A stretch of 54,214 bases of DNA. Origin: JBCDAP01 sp038747915. Lineage in GTDB: Bacteria > Planctomycetota > Phycisphaerae > Phycisphaerales > UBA1924. The stretch spans positions 1 to 54,214 of the forward strand of contig JBCDJJ010000015.1 of NCBI GenBank assembly GCA_038747915.1, read 5' to 3'. Shown piece by piece: positions 1-8,915 of the stretch; within the stretch, counting starts at the first letter, position 1, and each line of letters begins with the position of its first letter. Under the pieces are notes generated by a model. It made no database searches and was not told the DNA's origin. It saw only the letters and a program-made list of their open reading frames with translations. The translations under genes and the position numbers were made by a program.

Positions 1-71
1 CCCGCGATCAACACCTCCGCCTCGCGGAGCTTGTTGACGATCTCCTCAGCCGAGTACCTTCGCCGTGCCAT
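1..71 (-). CDS. IS3-family transposase OrfA, N-terminal fragment (runs off the window)
   Basis: The minus strand from an ATG at 71-69 reads MARRRYSAEEIVNKLREAEV and leaves the window after about 23 residues. This resembles the start of the helix-turn-helix OrfA subunit of IS3-family transposases, which bind the IS ends. A good ribosome site, GGAGGA, sits about 7 bases upstream. The gene points away from the RHS locus, so its upstream IS end should lie between here and position 140. Only the start is visible, so completeness of the element cannot be judged. The family call rests on the N-terminal pattern alone. Confidence 0.6.
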   Translation of the reverse strand, partial: MARRRYSAEEIVNKLREAEVLIA

Positions 72-140
72 GCCAGATCCTCCGTGATCCAAGCCACAGG
101 CTACCAGTCTGGGAATGGATCACTTCTTGGGGGGCATGCC
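1..140 (-). mobile_element. Edge of a probable IS3-type insertion sequence
   Basis: The region holds the 5' part of the transposase gene and its leader. On the minus strand the leader contains TGCCCCCC starting at 136 and TGATCC starting at 122, both possible TG-type IS ends. The RHS-linker homology at 142-169 stops abruptly at about 141, which suggests the IS inserted into that linker. The exact terminus is not determined; the second inverted repeat would be outside the window. Confidence 0.4.
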
Positions 141-141
141 A

Positions 142-169
142 AAGGCACAAAGCCCGCTGCGAACTCGCC
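142..169. repeat. Direct repeat of the RHS linker, downstream copy
   Basis: This 28-base stretch matches 1246-1273 inside the RHS gene at 25 of 28 positions, in the same orientation. Read on the minus strand it encodes GEFAAGFVP, against GEFGAGFVP in the RHS protein. It begins about 15 bases after the stop codon of the immunity gene, and similarity ends at about 141, where IS-like sequence starts. It is best read as the remnant of a second (orphan) RHS C-terminal module that shared the same pre-toxin linker. Confidence 0.75.
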
Positions 170-183
170 CGGCCCATATATAC

Positions 184-708
184 CTACTCATGAAATTCTG
201 ACGCCTTGGTCCAGCTGTATTTGATTCCCCTGGCAATTAACTCGATAAAAATATCGCGTCCTGTGAATACCATGAGTTCATAGCCATCTGGCACGTTCAG
301 CTCTTGCGTGCACTCAACTTTATATGCACCAGGATCTGGGCAGATTGCGGACTCATGCCACTCCTTGAAGAACTTCTCTCTCCATTGATCGATCATCTCA
401 ATGTCCAGAGTGGGTCGATTGACGAGCGCGTAGTCGAATTCGTTTGGATTGAGTACTTCTCGCTCCGAATACGCCGGCCTCCAGTTGAGCATCTCGCACC
501 ACAGTAGCTCGCACACCACGCGGCACTCCACAGCTCTAGCGCGGTGGCCTCTCGATTCCAGTAACGGTGGCGGTAAGGGCTCAACCACGTTTGCCCAAAA
601 GCTCAGCGCAGCCTCACCACGACCGTCGCTCTCTCGAATAGTGCACACGATATCCGAAATTGATGGACTGATTTGCCAAGGAACTTCGAGAGCAATGAGT
701 TTTTTCAT
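184..708 (-). CDS. Putative immunity protein for the RHS C-terminal toxin
   Basis: This is a 174-residue soluble protein with no signal peptide or membrane segment. I do not recognise the family. Its ATG at 708-706 lies one base after the RHS stop codon (712-710), so the two should be translationally coupled. An in-frame TTG at 726 would overlap the RHS end but is less likely. The protein is acidic and Trp-rich, and the DNA is clearly AT-richer than the core genome, like the toxin tip before it. Position directly behind a variable RHS tip is the classic arrangement for a cognate immunity protein that neutralises the toxin in the producer's cytoplasm. That role is inferred from context only. 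Confidence 0.65.
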   Translation of the reverse strand: MKKLIALEVPWQISPSISDIVCTIRESDGRGEAALSFWANVVEPLPPPLLESRGHRARAVECRVVCELLWCEMLNWRPAYSEREVLNPNEFDYALVNRPTLDIEMIDQWREKFFKEWHESAICPDPGAYKVECTQELNVPDGYELMVFTGRDIFIELIARGIKYSWTKASEFHE

Positions 709-709
709 T

Positions 710-3700
710 TTAACGATCTGGGACAACTATGATACGTTCTACAGTTAAATCGCTAGTTGATGGAGTAATGGGAATGCTGTGCCCAGGTAATGGTGTATTA
801 ATTATAGTATTCTCAAATAGTCGACGGAATTCGTCTGGGGTTGGATTCTTTATATGAACTATTGTTGGATGCATTCCCGCGTCACTGAGTGCTCCAAATG
901 ACCGATTATTTATCGTTATGTATTGCGAATTATATTCAAATACATTAAGAGGGAGATCATCCGGCGTCAAAATTCCAGCATTCAGATCTTGTGACACGTC
1001 CGAAAGCAGTCGACCTCGTAAATATTCTGGAGCATTACGATTGTTGCCAAACCGCCGGCCAATCCGGCGCTGTCCAAAGAGAATAGCGTCATAGATCCTA
1101 CCTATTCCGCTTGCGATTGGCCCAAAGTTCGGCGCAACACCCCCAGTATGAGCATTTGCTACAAGGCTTGCTCCAGAAAGTCCCCTCGACCACCACGGCG
1201 CATTTGGGTTGGCGAGGTTCCGCGCCTCAAGGTAGTCGCCGAGCCAAGGCACAAAGCCCGCTCCAAACTCACCAAGCCCGAGTCCAATATCACCGAGTCT
1301 CTCGGGCAGCGAGTAGTACTGTGCATCGAGCGCATTCGCGAATTCGTTCCTCTTCTGTTCGGCGAAGAGCTCACGCTGCTCCTGCTCGTGTCGAATCAGA
1401 TCACCCTTTGTGACTGGACCGAACAGTCCGGGATCCAAAGGACCCCCCAACGTGCTCTGGCTTCGCCCCGTCGCGGTGAACTGCAACCCCATCGGATCAA
1501 CACCAACGAGGGGGGTACTCCGGACGTACTCGAACAGGTTCATCCCGTCCACGTACCCGAGTGGATCTCTCTGAACGAACCGCCCGATACTCGGGTGCAG
1601 GTAGCGATGTCTGTATTGCACCAGGCCGGTCACGTGGTCGTACAGGCGCCCTGTGAAGGTATGTCGATTGCCGATCGCCGACACCAATACCTCGGCGAGC
1701 TCCTCCGCGTCCAGGACACCATCACCACCGGTGAGTTCGTAGAGCCCGGTGCCGGGGTTGATGCCGCCGAGGTCGCGGACATCGAAGCCGGCGGCGTTCA
1801 GAATCGCTGGGGTGCCGTAGTCGCCGTAGTCGTATCGCTCGACGATGGCGCCGCTTTCGTCGGTGATCGCGTAGACCGAGAATAGGTCGTCGTGGTGGTA
1901 GTAGTAGATATCGTCGCCGGCCTCGCCGAGCACACCGTTGTCTTTCCCGTCTCGGCGCATCTGCAGCACTTCGTCGATGTAGTTGCCGTACACGTACTCG
2001 GCCAGGAGCTTGTCACCAACGACGCCTTGCGGATCGACCTTGTACTCCGCGAGGAGCTGCCAGTTGTTCTGCCCCCCATAGGTAAACTCAATGATCGCCT
2101 GATCGGAGCTGACCATCACTCCCGAAGCGTTGTACGTGTTGACGGTCTCGTCGGCGCGCATCCGCCGATTGAAAGCGTCGTACATGTAGGTGGATGCGTG
2201 CCTGACATCCTGCCCGCTGTAGCCGGTCACAGATATCAGCTGGTTCCGCCAGTCGTACACATGCAGCACGCGATCGGTTACGCGGCCGAACTCGACCAGT
2301 GTATCGAGAAAATCGCTTGACTCGACCACGCAATCGCCGTTCGTATCCCCGACCACGCCGCAATAGCGATCAGCGATGCCGTCATCGTTGAGATCGTCAA
2401 GGGGGATCACGATCGTCGACGCCCCGCTGTCAGGACACCCGTAGCCCTGATCGATCAGTTCTTGGGGCAGATCAACGAACATGCCATCGTGGCCTTGGGC
2501 ACTATCGCACTCGCACTGCCAATCATCTGTGGTTCCTGACAGATACGCGCAGCCGCTGCCAAACTCAACCTGCGACGTCGTGAAGTCAGCAGCATCGACA
2601 TCACCATCAGCATCGAAATCTGCGGTCAGGATTCGATCAGCTGCAAGCGTGAGACTGCCGCTGTCGTCGTACGCGTACCGTGCCCAGTCAGGCGCCGCTG
2701 AATACTGATTGACCGGCTGATTCTCAGTATCTTGTGCGTACTGGGCTCCAATCGAGCCGCCATCAACGAATGGCATGCTGCCGTTGTCGAGAAGCACCGA
2801 CTCGCGGTTGTGAACGCCGTCGAGCGTGTAGAGCATTGTTCCCGCGAACGGCTCGTAGTAATCGCCGGGACCAGCCGCAGTGTGAAAATAGCTGGACGAC
2901 ACCAAGCGATCCGCCTCGTCGTAGCCAAACGCTCGAGATCGTGCTGCGGTGACGCCGGTGAGGGCCACATGCGAAGTTCTGTTACCAGCCGCATCCCAGA
3001 AGAACTGGAAGTTGGCACCACGCACAGGATCGAATCCTGTTCCAGGACCTGTAGTAAAGATCAGAGAGGTGTGTCCAAATCCAAAGGTACTCCCGGTACT
3101 CGCGCCCTTGTACCCGCTGAATACAAGTCCTCGATTTGAGGATCCCGCTGACGAGTCATCGCCGGATACACGCTGTCTGACCCGACCCTGACCGACATAC
3201 CCGTACCCAGCGATGTCATTGGTGGTGACACTCGAGGAGTACAAGAACCCCTCGTCGATGCCAATCAGTCGATTTAGCTGGTCGTACGCCCGAGAGACCT
3301 GCCGGCCGCTCGGGTACGTGCACCGTGTCTGGTTGTTCGCCGTGTCGTGGACATACGCGACTGTCCGCGCTGGATCGCCGCCGATCTTGATCTTCTCCTC
3401 GAAGAGGTTCGATCGCGAGCCATAAGCCCGTGCCACCTCGGCGATGGGGTCAGTGAAGTTGCTTTGACGGAAGTTGTCTGCTGTCAGTATGCGCCCGAGG
3501 CCGTCGTAGGTGAACGACTCGGAGAGGGCGCCACCAAACGATGCCTGTTGAGCAGGCGTGAGCGCCGAGGTATCGATGACACGGGTTTCGAGACGATTAT
3601 TCAGATCGTACGCGAGTGTCTGCTTCACACCCCGCGCATCGGTCAGCGCTGTGATATTGCCAACGGTGTTATATCCGGATGCAAAGCCGCCGAACGATGA

Positions 3701-6700
3701 CGGCGCGAGCTCGCCGTCACCCCAGGCAACATCGAAGCCAGACCCCATCTGGTGAACGGTGCCGTCGGCCATGCGCATCAACTGCTCGCGGCCCAGGCCG
3801 TCGTAGACGTAGCGGGTTGCGTTGGTGCTGTCGTCGGTCCGCGAGATGATCCGGGATGACGCGTCGTACCCGACCTGAGTCACCAGATCATCTCCGCCCA
3901 GCGTGTTCACCGCGTCAGCGCCGCTGAGTGTTGTGCTCGAGCCCGATTTGACCGTGGTCTGCGTCGGTCGGTTCAGACCGTCGTAGGCTTGCTCGGTGAC
4001 GTGGCCATTCGGATCGGTGACGACGATCTGGTTGCCGCGTGAGTCGTGCGCGTAATACGTATCGTTCTGAGGACCAGCGAGTGCATCGGCGTAGTCGGTG
4101 GCGCCGCTTGGTAGGTCGACCGAGAGGCTACTCCCGCTGAAATTGGCGTAGGAACCCTCAACCGAGACGATCATGCGATCGAGCCCATCGTAAGCGTAGA
4201 CCGTCATGTATCGCTCGTCGCCGCTTGGACCCGTGTCGTCTTTATCCAGGCTGCCGGTGCCTATGAGGTTCGAGCCGGCATCGTAGAAGTACTCGACGAG
4301 GTTGCCTTTGGCATCGGTCGTCCGGGCGAGACGGCTCGCCGTGTCATAGCTGTATTGGGTCTGTGACCGTATGCTCCCGCCGATCCCGTCTCCAGACTCG
4401 TACTCGACAGACGCCACACTGTCGTTTTCGTTGTACAGCGTCGTCGTGACCTGCCACGACACACCAGTCGGGTTCGGCACGATGCCGTCGCCGGCATAGG
4501 TACACGCTGGTGGACTCGTGGCGCCGAAGAGAGCGACCGACCGGGTGGTCTCGCGATCGCGCACGTCGTAGATCATCTCCACGAACGACAACAGGGCGTT
4601 GCCAGTGCTCGATGGATCAGTATCCGCGATTGCTGGCCCGCAAGTGGCGATCGCGAGCACGTTGCCGTTGTCGTCGTACTCGTAGAACGTCTGGTTGCCC
4701 ATCGGATCCGTCGACATGATGGGCCGATCGAACCCATCGAAGACGGTAGTAGTCTTTTGCTCACCTTCGCCACCGAGCGCATCGGGGTTCACGGCCATCG
4801 CCGTTCGGCGGCCATTCAGATCGTAAGTGTACTCCGTGATCAGAGGGACGTAGGTCGGATCACCGCCGGACTTTGTCCACACACCGTCGTCGTCCACATC
4901 GGTTGGGATCACGCCGCTGTATCGACGCACGAGTAGGTCCCGCTCGTCGTACCGCATCACATCGCAGTTGAAGACCTGGCTGCCGTTGACCGCCTCGGGG
5001 TGACGGATCGTTATCAGATTCTTGTTCGCGTCGTACTCGTACTCGGTAATCGCCCAGTTGGCACTGGTGAGATAGGTGGCCGCGGAGAAGGCACCGGAAG
5101 GGCTCTCGGCGACGAGCGTGGTCTCATCGAAGCCGGAGATCTCCCGTGCTGTCCGCACGCGGTAATCCAGTACATCGTACTCGTGAAGGGTGGTGTAGAT
5201 CGGATTGATCGCGTCGGCAACGTAGCCGGTCACGGCGCCATCGGACGCGATGACAGGTACTAGATTGTGAACATCATCGCGCACGAGGTTCCCATTCGCG
5301 TCGTAGAAAAAGTCCTGCTGCGCGAGCAGGTCGCTTAGGTCACCGGGTGTGGTCGGCTTGGCTTCGAATCGTCGCTCGCGGACAAGCTGCCGTGCTTGAT
5401 TGAAGACCCGCTCGGTATAGTGGCCATCCGGTTCGATGATACCGGTGATATCGCCAACCCGGTTGTACTCAAAGCGAGTCTCGAGAGCGAAGCCACCCAC
5501 ATCGGCGGTCATCGACTCGAGGTAGCCGTTCTCGATTCCAGATGCGTAGTAGGTGTACTCGTCGCGACGGCGGTTGGTGCCATTGCTCGCCTGGACATGG
5601 GCCGTCCGCTGGCCAAAGTTGTTGTACTCGAAGGTCTCAGACGCCGCTGCGTCATCGAAGACCATGGTCTGGACACTGGTACCGATGGGCAGGTCGTGGT
5701 ACACCGAGAGCAGATCACCCTTCGCCACCCCAGTGATGGCATCAACCGTTTCGTCGTAGACGTATCGAGTGACATACTCGCGCTCGTCTTTGTACGCCGT
5801 GGGAAAGTCACTCCCACAGCAACCGCCGCTGCTGAAATCGAAATTATGTGCCCATTCTTCGGTGATCGTCTGGCCGGCCGCCGCGTCGGTGACAACGAGT
5901 TCCTTCAGCGCCCCTGCCTTCCGGCGATCGGTGCCCTCCACATACGTCCGGCTCTGGAGGTCACCATTCGGGTCAACTGACGTGGCAGAATGCCAGTCGT
6001 CGTTGTAGTCGAAGTCTCGCCCGAGGGCTGCTCCCATGCTGAGCGCACCCGCAACGGGCGCGTTCCCACCAACTGGCGCCCACGAGGAGAGCTGAAGTGT
6101 TGATGGATCGGAGCCCACATGGCTCAACGAGCCCGACGAGGGGGCTGTCTTGGATGGTGCGACACCAGGGAAGTCAATTCTTCTGATGAGCCGCCGATGG
6201 ACAAAGGGTGTGGTCGTGCCGGGCACGTTAAAACTGCTCGCGAGCCCGGCGTACACAAGGGCCGTAACCTGTCCCTTGCGATCGTTCACCCAGACGACGT
6301 AGTCGTCTTGGAAGGCGTCACTCGGCGTACCTTCGCCGAAGCGATTTCCTTGCAGGTCGGTGCATACGTAGTTGTAGACATCGTCGGGCAGACCGTCGGC
6401 GTCGAGGTCTTCGCCGACCCGCTGCGTCTCAATTCTGTAGTTGTTCCTGCTCGGCGCTCCCGAGGACGACGCGCCGCCGCCTGGGAACGAATAGTCGTTC
6501 CATACCACGACATCACCGTTTGGCGAGGTCACGGACTTGAGTTGATACGCCCACCACTCTGTGGGCTGGGAGCCCTCGGGATCGGGGGCGGCATTACCCC
6601 ACCAGTCAAACTGCCAACGCCGTCTTGGCTGTGCGGATCCCGGCGCTTCCCCCGAGAACCGAGCAAGATCACTTGGGACATCAAAGACCGACTCGGCCTG

Positions 6701-8401
6701 AACCTCCGGCAAGCGCACCTCGATCAGCCGCTCCGGGAAAGGCGTCGTCCCGTTGTCTTCGGGATGGTCCTCGTAGAGATACTCGACCTCGCGGCCCGCA
6801 AAGTCGGTCACCTTCCAGAGCAGATGGGCATATTTGGTCGTGTCGCCGAGGGGCGACATCGGATCATCGTGATATGTGAACAGGATCTCGCGATCGCCCG
6901 CACCGGTACTGGTTGTGTGACGCACCGATGCGATCCGGTTGTCGTCAGCTGGTTTGTACGCCACATGGAAGGCGTTCCCGCGTCGGTCGGTGATCGACTT
7001 GAGTCGCCCTTGGTTCGCCGACGATCCGGCCAGAGGGAAGAACTCGTGGGTGGAGCCGTCCGGTGATCTGTACAGGAGCGCGCCGTCGGTCGACCCGGTC
7101 GAAAACTCGAAGCTCGTGTGGTACTCGTCGCGGATGAACTGGCTCGTCGGTTGCTCGCTCGAGTCGACGCACCCGAAGAACGCATCAGATCGCCCGTTGC
7201 CCGGGAAGAAATCAAGAACACGGATCTCGCTCGCGGTGCACCCCAGCGTGGCAGCCGCCGAATCTCGTGCCGACTCCTCACCCGCACCACTCGGCGTGCG
7301 AAGAGCCCCGGGCAGCACGTACACATTCCAGTTGTGATCCCAGTTCATCCCGAGAGGCTCGTCCAGAATCTCTGGATCAGAACCGTCCGAAAGCACGCTC
7401 CAGGTACCACTACGCGCCCGGTAGGTACGGGTGAAGGTGAAGTTCATCCCACGCCCCTTCACGACGGCATCGGTCTGCGTGAGCTGGTAGTCGCCGGTCG
7501 ATAGGTCGATGGGATCGCTGAGATCCGTCAGGCCATAGGTCCACTCGCCGGGCTGAGCGCCGCCGACCGGCCCGTACGGAAGCGGCTCCTCCTCGCAACC
7601 CGTTGGTGTGCAGGGCGGGTTCGCAAAGCCGAAATCAAAACTGAACCCACCAATGCCGGTGAGAGCGTTGGGCGCTATCTCTATCACTGAAATGATGGAT
7701 ACGTCGGTAGATGGCGGGTAGATAAACTCAAATCCTGGCTGCGGTATCCATTGAATTATAGGCTTAATATTTACTTGCTCAACAACAACAGAAAAAAGTG
7801 GATCTATAGATTTTTCTACAACCCATCCAGAAGTTAAGTTTGCTCCCGTGGCTGAAACATTTTGTATGTTACCAACGAGCATTTGCGTTGGATCAATACC
7901 CCCAATGGCAACTTGCCATTCCAGAGGTGTCAGAGAATTGGGATCACAAGGCCAATAAATAGTATCCGGAACAAGAGGGCAGGTTGATTCGCCAAAGGAG
8001 CCAGTCATGACCCTCTCTAAAACAAATGCAATTTCAAAACCGACATCTGAAGGACTGTCGCATAATCGAGAAGCTAAGTTCGTACGGTAGGTAGCGGATC
8101 CAATGTCCGTGGCACTCAGCGGACACTGCGCCCAAGGCCCATTCACTGGCTCAGTAACTGAGGTATCAAAGAATAAAGAAGGTGTCCCGCCAAAGGATCC
8201 AAGAACTGGCGTAAAGAATGCGGTGAACTCAAACTCTCCCGCACCATTCCAGTACTTATCGTCACAGAGCTGGATGCACTGCGCCGAGACAGGTTTGACA
8301 CACACTCCAAGCATGATCGCGAGGACCGCAAGCTGCCATGCCCGACGCGGGCACATGCGCAAGGCAAGCGCAACCACATCTTTGAATCGCCGATTGGCCA
8401 T
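710..8401 (-). CDS. Sec-exported RHS/YD-repeat protein with variable C-terminal toxin-like tip
   Basis: A 2563-residue protein. Residues 1-40 form a signal peptide (Arg-rich start, hydrophobic core, cleavage near VSAQ). Residues about 41-260 are a Cys-containing domain encoded by AT-richer DNA. YD repeats (such as YEYDDNGN and YVYDGLGRE) fill roughly residues 290-2250. Two Asp/Asn-rich dockerin-like motifs lie near 1925-1940 (DFDADGDVDAADF) and 2015-2030 (GDTNGDCVVESSDF). The conserved RHS core end (RHRYLHPSIGRFVQRDPLGY ... DPMG) lies near 2255-2305. After that comes a linker with GEFGAGFVPWLGDYLEAR and a tip of about 150 residues in AT-rich DNA. RHS proteins of this design encapsulate and deliver a toxin in contact-dependent competition. 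There is no PAAR domain, so export is probably through Sec rather than type VI secretion. The ATG at 8401 has GGAG about 9 bases upstream. Delivery and toxicity are inferred. Confidence 0.88.
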   Translation of the reverse strand: MANRRFKDVVALALRMCPRRAWQLAVLAIMLGVCVKPVSAQCIQLCDDKYWNGAGEFEFTAFFTPVLGSFGGTPSLFFDTSVTEPVNGPWAQCPLSATDIGSATYRTNLASRLCDSPSDVGFEIAFVLERVMTGSFGESTCPLVPDTIYWPCDPNSLTPLEWQVAIGGIDPTQMLVGNIQNVSATGANLTSGWVVEKSIDPLFSVVVEQVNIKPIIQWIPQPGFEFIYPPSTDVSIISVIEIAPNALTGIGGFSFDFGFANPPCTPTGCEEEPLPYGPVGGAQPGEWTYGLTDLSDPIDLSTGDYQLTQTDAVVKGRGMNFTFTRTYRARSGTWSVLSDGSDPEILDEPLGMNWDHNWNVYVLPGALRTPSGAGEESARDSAAATLGCTASEIRVLDFFPGNGRSDAFFGCVDSSEQPTSQFIRDEYHTSFEFSTGSTDGALLYRSPDGSTHEFFPLAGSSANQGRLKSITDRRGNAFHVAYKPADDNRIASVRHTTSTGAGDREILFTYHDDPMSPLGDTTKYAHLLWKVTDFAGREVEYLYEDHPEDNGTTPFPERLIEVRLPEVQAESVFDVPSDLARFSGEAPGSAQPRRRWQFDWWGNAAPDPEGSQPTEWWAYQLKSVTSPNGDVVVWNDYSFPGGGASSSGAPSRNNYRIETQRVGEDLDADGLPDDVYNYVCTDLQGNRFGEGTPSDAFQDDYVVWVNDRKGQVTALVYAGLASSFNVPGTTTPFVHRRLIRRIDFPGVAPSKTAPSSGSLSHVGSDPSTLQLSSWAPVGGNAPVAGALSMGAALGRDFDYNDDWHSATSVDPNGDLQSRTYVEGTDRRKAGALKELVVTDAAAGQTITEEWAHNFDFSSGGCCGSDFPTAYKDEREYVTRYVYDETVDAITGVAKGDLLSVYHDLPIGTSVQTMVFDDAAASETFEYNNFGQRTAHVQASNGTNRRRDEYTYYASGIENGYLESMTADVGGFALETRFEYNRVGDITGIIEPDGHYTERVFNQARQLVRERRFEAKPTTPGDLSDLLAQQDFFYDANGNLVRDDVHNLVPVIASDGAVTGYVADAINPIYTTLHEYDVLDYRVRTAREISGFDETTLVAESPSGAFSAATYLTSANWAITEYEYDANKNLITIRHPEAVNGSQVFNCDVMRYDERDLLVRRYSGVIPTDVDDDGVWTKSGGDPTYVPLITEYTYDLNGRRTAMAVNPDALGGEGEQKTTTVFDGFDRPIMSTDPMGNQTFYEYDDNGNVLAIATCGPAIADTDPSSTGNALLSFVEMIYDVRDRETTRSVALFGATSPPACTYAGDGIVPNPTGVSWQVTTTLYNENDSVASVEYESGDGIGGSIRSQTQYSYDTASRLARTTDAKGNLVEYFYDAGSNLIGTGSLDKDDTGPSGDERYMTVYAYDGLDRMIVSVEGSYANFSGSSLSVDLPSGATDYADALAGPQNDTYYAHDSRGNQIVVTDPNGHVTEQAYDGLNRPTQTTVKSGSSTTLSGADAVNTLGGDDLVTQVGYDASSRIISRTDDSTNATRYVYDGLGREQLMRMADGTVHQMGSGFDVAWGDGELAPSSFGGFASGYNTVGNITALTDARGVKQTLAYDLNNRLETRVIDTSALTPAQQASFGGALSESFTYDGLGRILTADNFRQSNFTDPIAEVARAYGSRSNLFEEKIKIGGDPARTVAYVHDTANNQTRCTYPSGRQVSRAYDQLNRLIGIDEGFLYSSSVTTNDIAGYGYVGQGRVRQRVSGDDSSAGSSNRGLVFSGYKGASTGSTFGFGHTSLIFTTGPGTGFDPVRGANFQFFWDAAGNRTSHVALTGVTAARSRAFGYDEADRLVSSSYFHTAAGPGDYYEPFAGTMLYTLDGVHNRESVLLDNGSMPFVDGGSIGAQYAQDTENQPVNQYSAAPDWARYAYDDSGSLTLAADRILTADFDADGDVDAADFTTSQVEFGSGCAYLSGTTDDWQCECDSAQGHDGMFVDLPQELIDQGYGCPDSGASTIVIPLDDLNDDGIADRYCGVVGDTNGDCVVESSDFLDTLVEFGRVTDRVLHVYDWRNQLISVTGYSGQDVRHASTYMYDAFNRRMRADETVNTYNASGVMVSSDQAIIEFTYGGQNNWQLLAEYKVDPQGVVGDKLLAEYVYGNYIDEVLQMRRDGKDNGVLGEAGDDIYYYHHDDLFSVYAITDESGAIVERYDYGDYGTPAILNAAGFDVRDLGGINPGTGLYELTGGDGVLDAEELAEVLVSAIGNRHTFTGRLYDHVTGLVQYRHRYLHPSIGRFVQRDPLGYVDGMNLFEYVRSTPLVGVDPMGLQFTATGRSQSTLGGPLDPGLFGPVTKGDLIRHEQEQRELFAEQKRNEFANALDAQYYSLPERLGDIGLGLGEFGAGFVPWLGDYLEARNLANPNAPWWSRGLSGASLVANAHTGGVAPNFGPIASGIGRIYDAILFGQRRIGRRFGNNRNAPEYLRGRLLSDVSQDLNAGILTPDDLPLNVFEYNSQYITINNRSFGALSDAGMHPTIVHIKNPTPDEFRRLFENTIINTPLPGHSIPITPSTSDLTVERIIVVPDR
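1246..1273. repeat. Direct repeat in the RHS pre-toxin linker, upstream copy
   Basis: The 28 bases encode GEFGAGFVP on the minus strand, just after the conserved RHS core and before the variable tip. They match 142-169 at 25 of 28 positions. The two copies bracket about 1.08 kb holding the toxin tip and the immunity gene, and could serve as recombination arms for swapping cassettes. Confidence 0.75.
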
Positions 8402-8687
8402 GGAATTTCTCCGCTTTCATCTCCGGGGCGCCGAATCGGCCGCCGTGCGATCACTTCAGGCGACATACACCGCCTATTGCCTGCACTCTATCCGAAGCAC
8501 ATGGATACCCAAGATGAAATCCCGGAAATTACTCACTTCAATCAGGGGTGATTCGACAAGAACAGGGTCTGTGCGCGCGCGTCGTGCACGCACATGAAGT
8601 CGCACCTCGCTGCAGACACATGGGGTTGCCATGGACGCGGACAGTCCCGCACCTATCACGCATCGAGTTCAGTGGCTGTGCTACTCA

Positions 8688-8766
8688 CTGATGCCGCGAC
8701 CGCAAGGATCCGATGCTGCGTGCCCAGCGGCAGCGAGTCCCACACACTCCGAAGCCACTCAATGCC
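8688..8766 (-). pseudogene. Possible remnant of a small protein's C-terminal part
   Basis: A minus-strand frame reads GIEWLRSVWDSLPLGTQHRI and continues hydrophobic. This resembles the Trp-x-x-Leu-Pro...Ile-Leu-Ala tail seen in short hypothetical proteins that often sit near integrated elements. No start codon with a ribosome site is associated. It may be a decayed tail from an earlier integration at the tRNA; chance is also possible. Confidence 0.2.
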
Positions 8767-8890
8767 GGAGAATACTGCACCGGATTCTGCACCGTCTGGG
8801 AGTTCGCAAGGAACCGAACCCGTTGTACTGAAATGTGGAGAGGGCAAATGGGGCTATTCTGGGGCTGCGCCGGTCTGACAAGCCCAAAGT

Positions 8891-8915
8891 CGCCGTTTCC
8901 AGGCCGTAAACGGCG
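8891..8915 (-). terminator. Hairpin downstream of tRNA-Ser
   Basis: CGCCGTTT at 8891-8898 pairs with AAACGGCG at 8908-8915, an 8-bp stem with a 9-base loop, starting about 15 bases after the tRNA 3' end on the minus strand. The T-run (CTTTTTGG) lies before the hairpin, not after it, so this is not a textbook intrinsic terminator. It may be a processing or rho-assisted 3' structure. Confidence 0.4.

Noticed and set aside
142..1273. The flanking direct repeats considered as transposon ends or att sites
   Set aside because: They are direct, coding in the same frame, and one is inside the conserved RHS linker; gene-segment homology explains them better than transposition or integrase sites.
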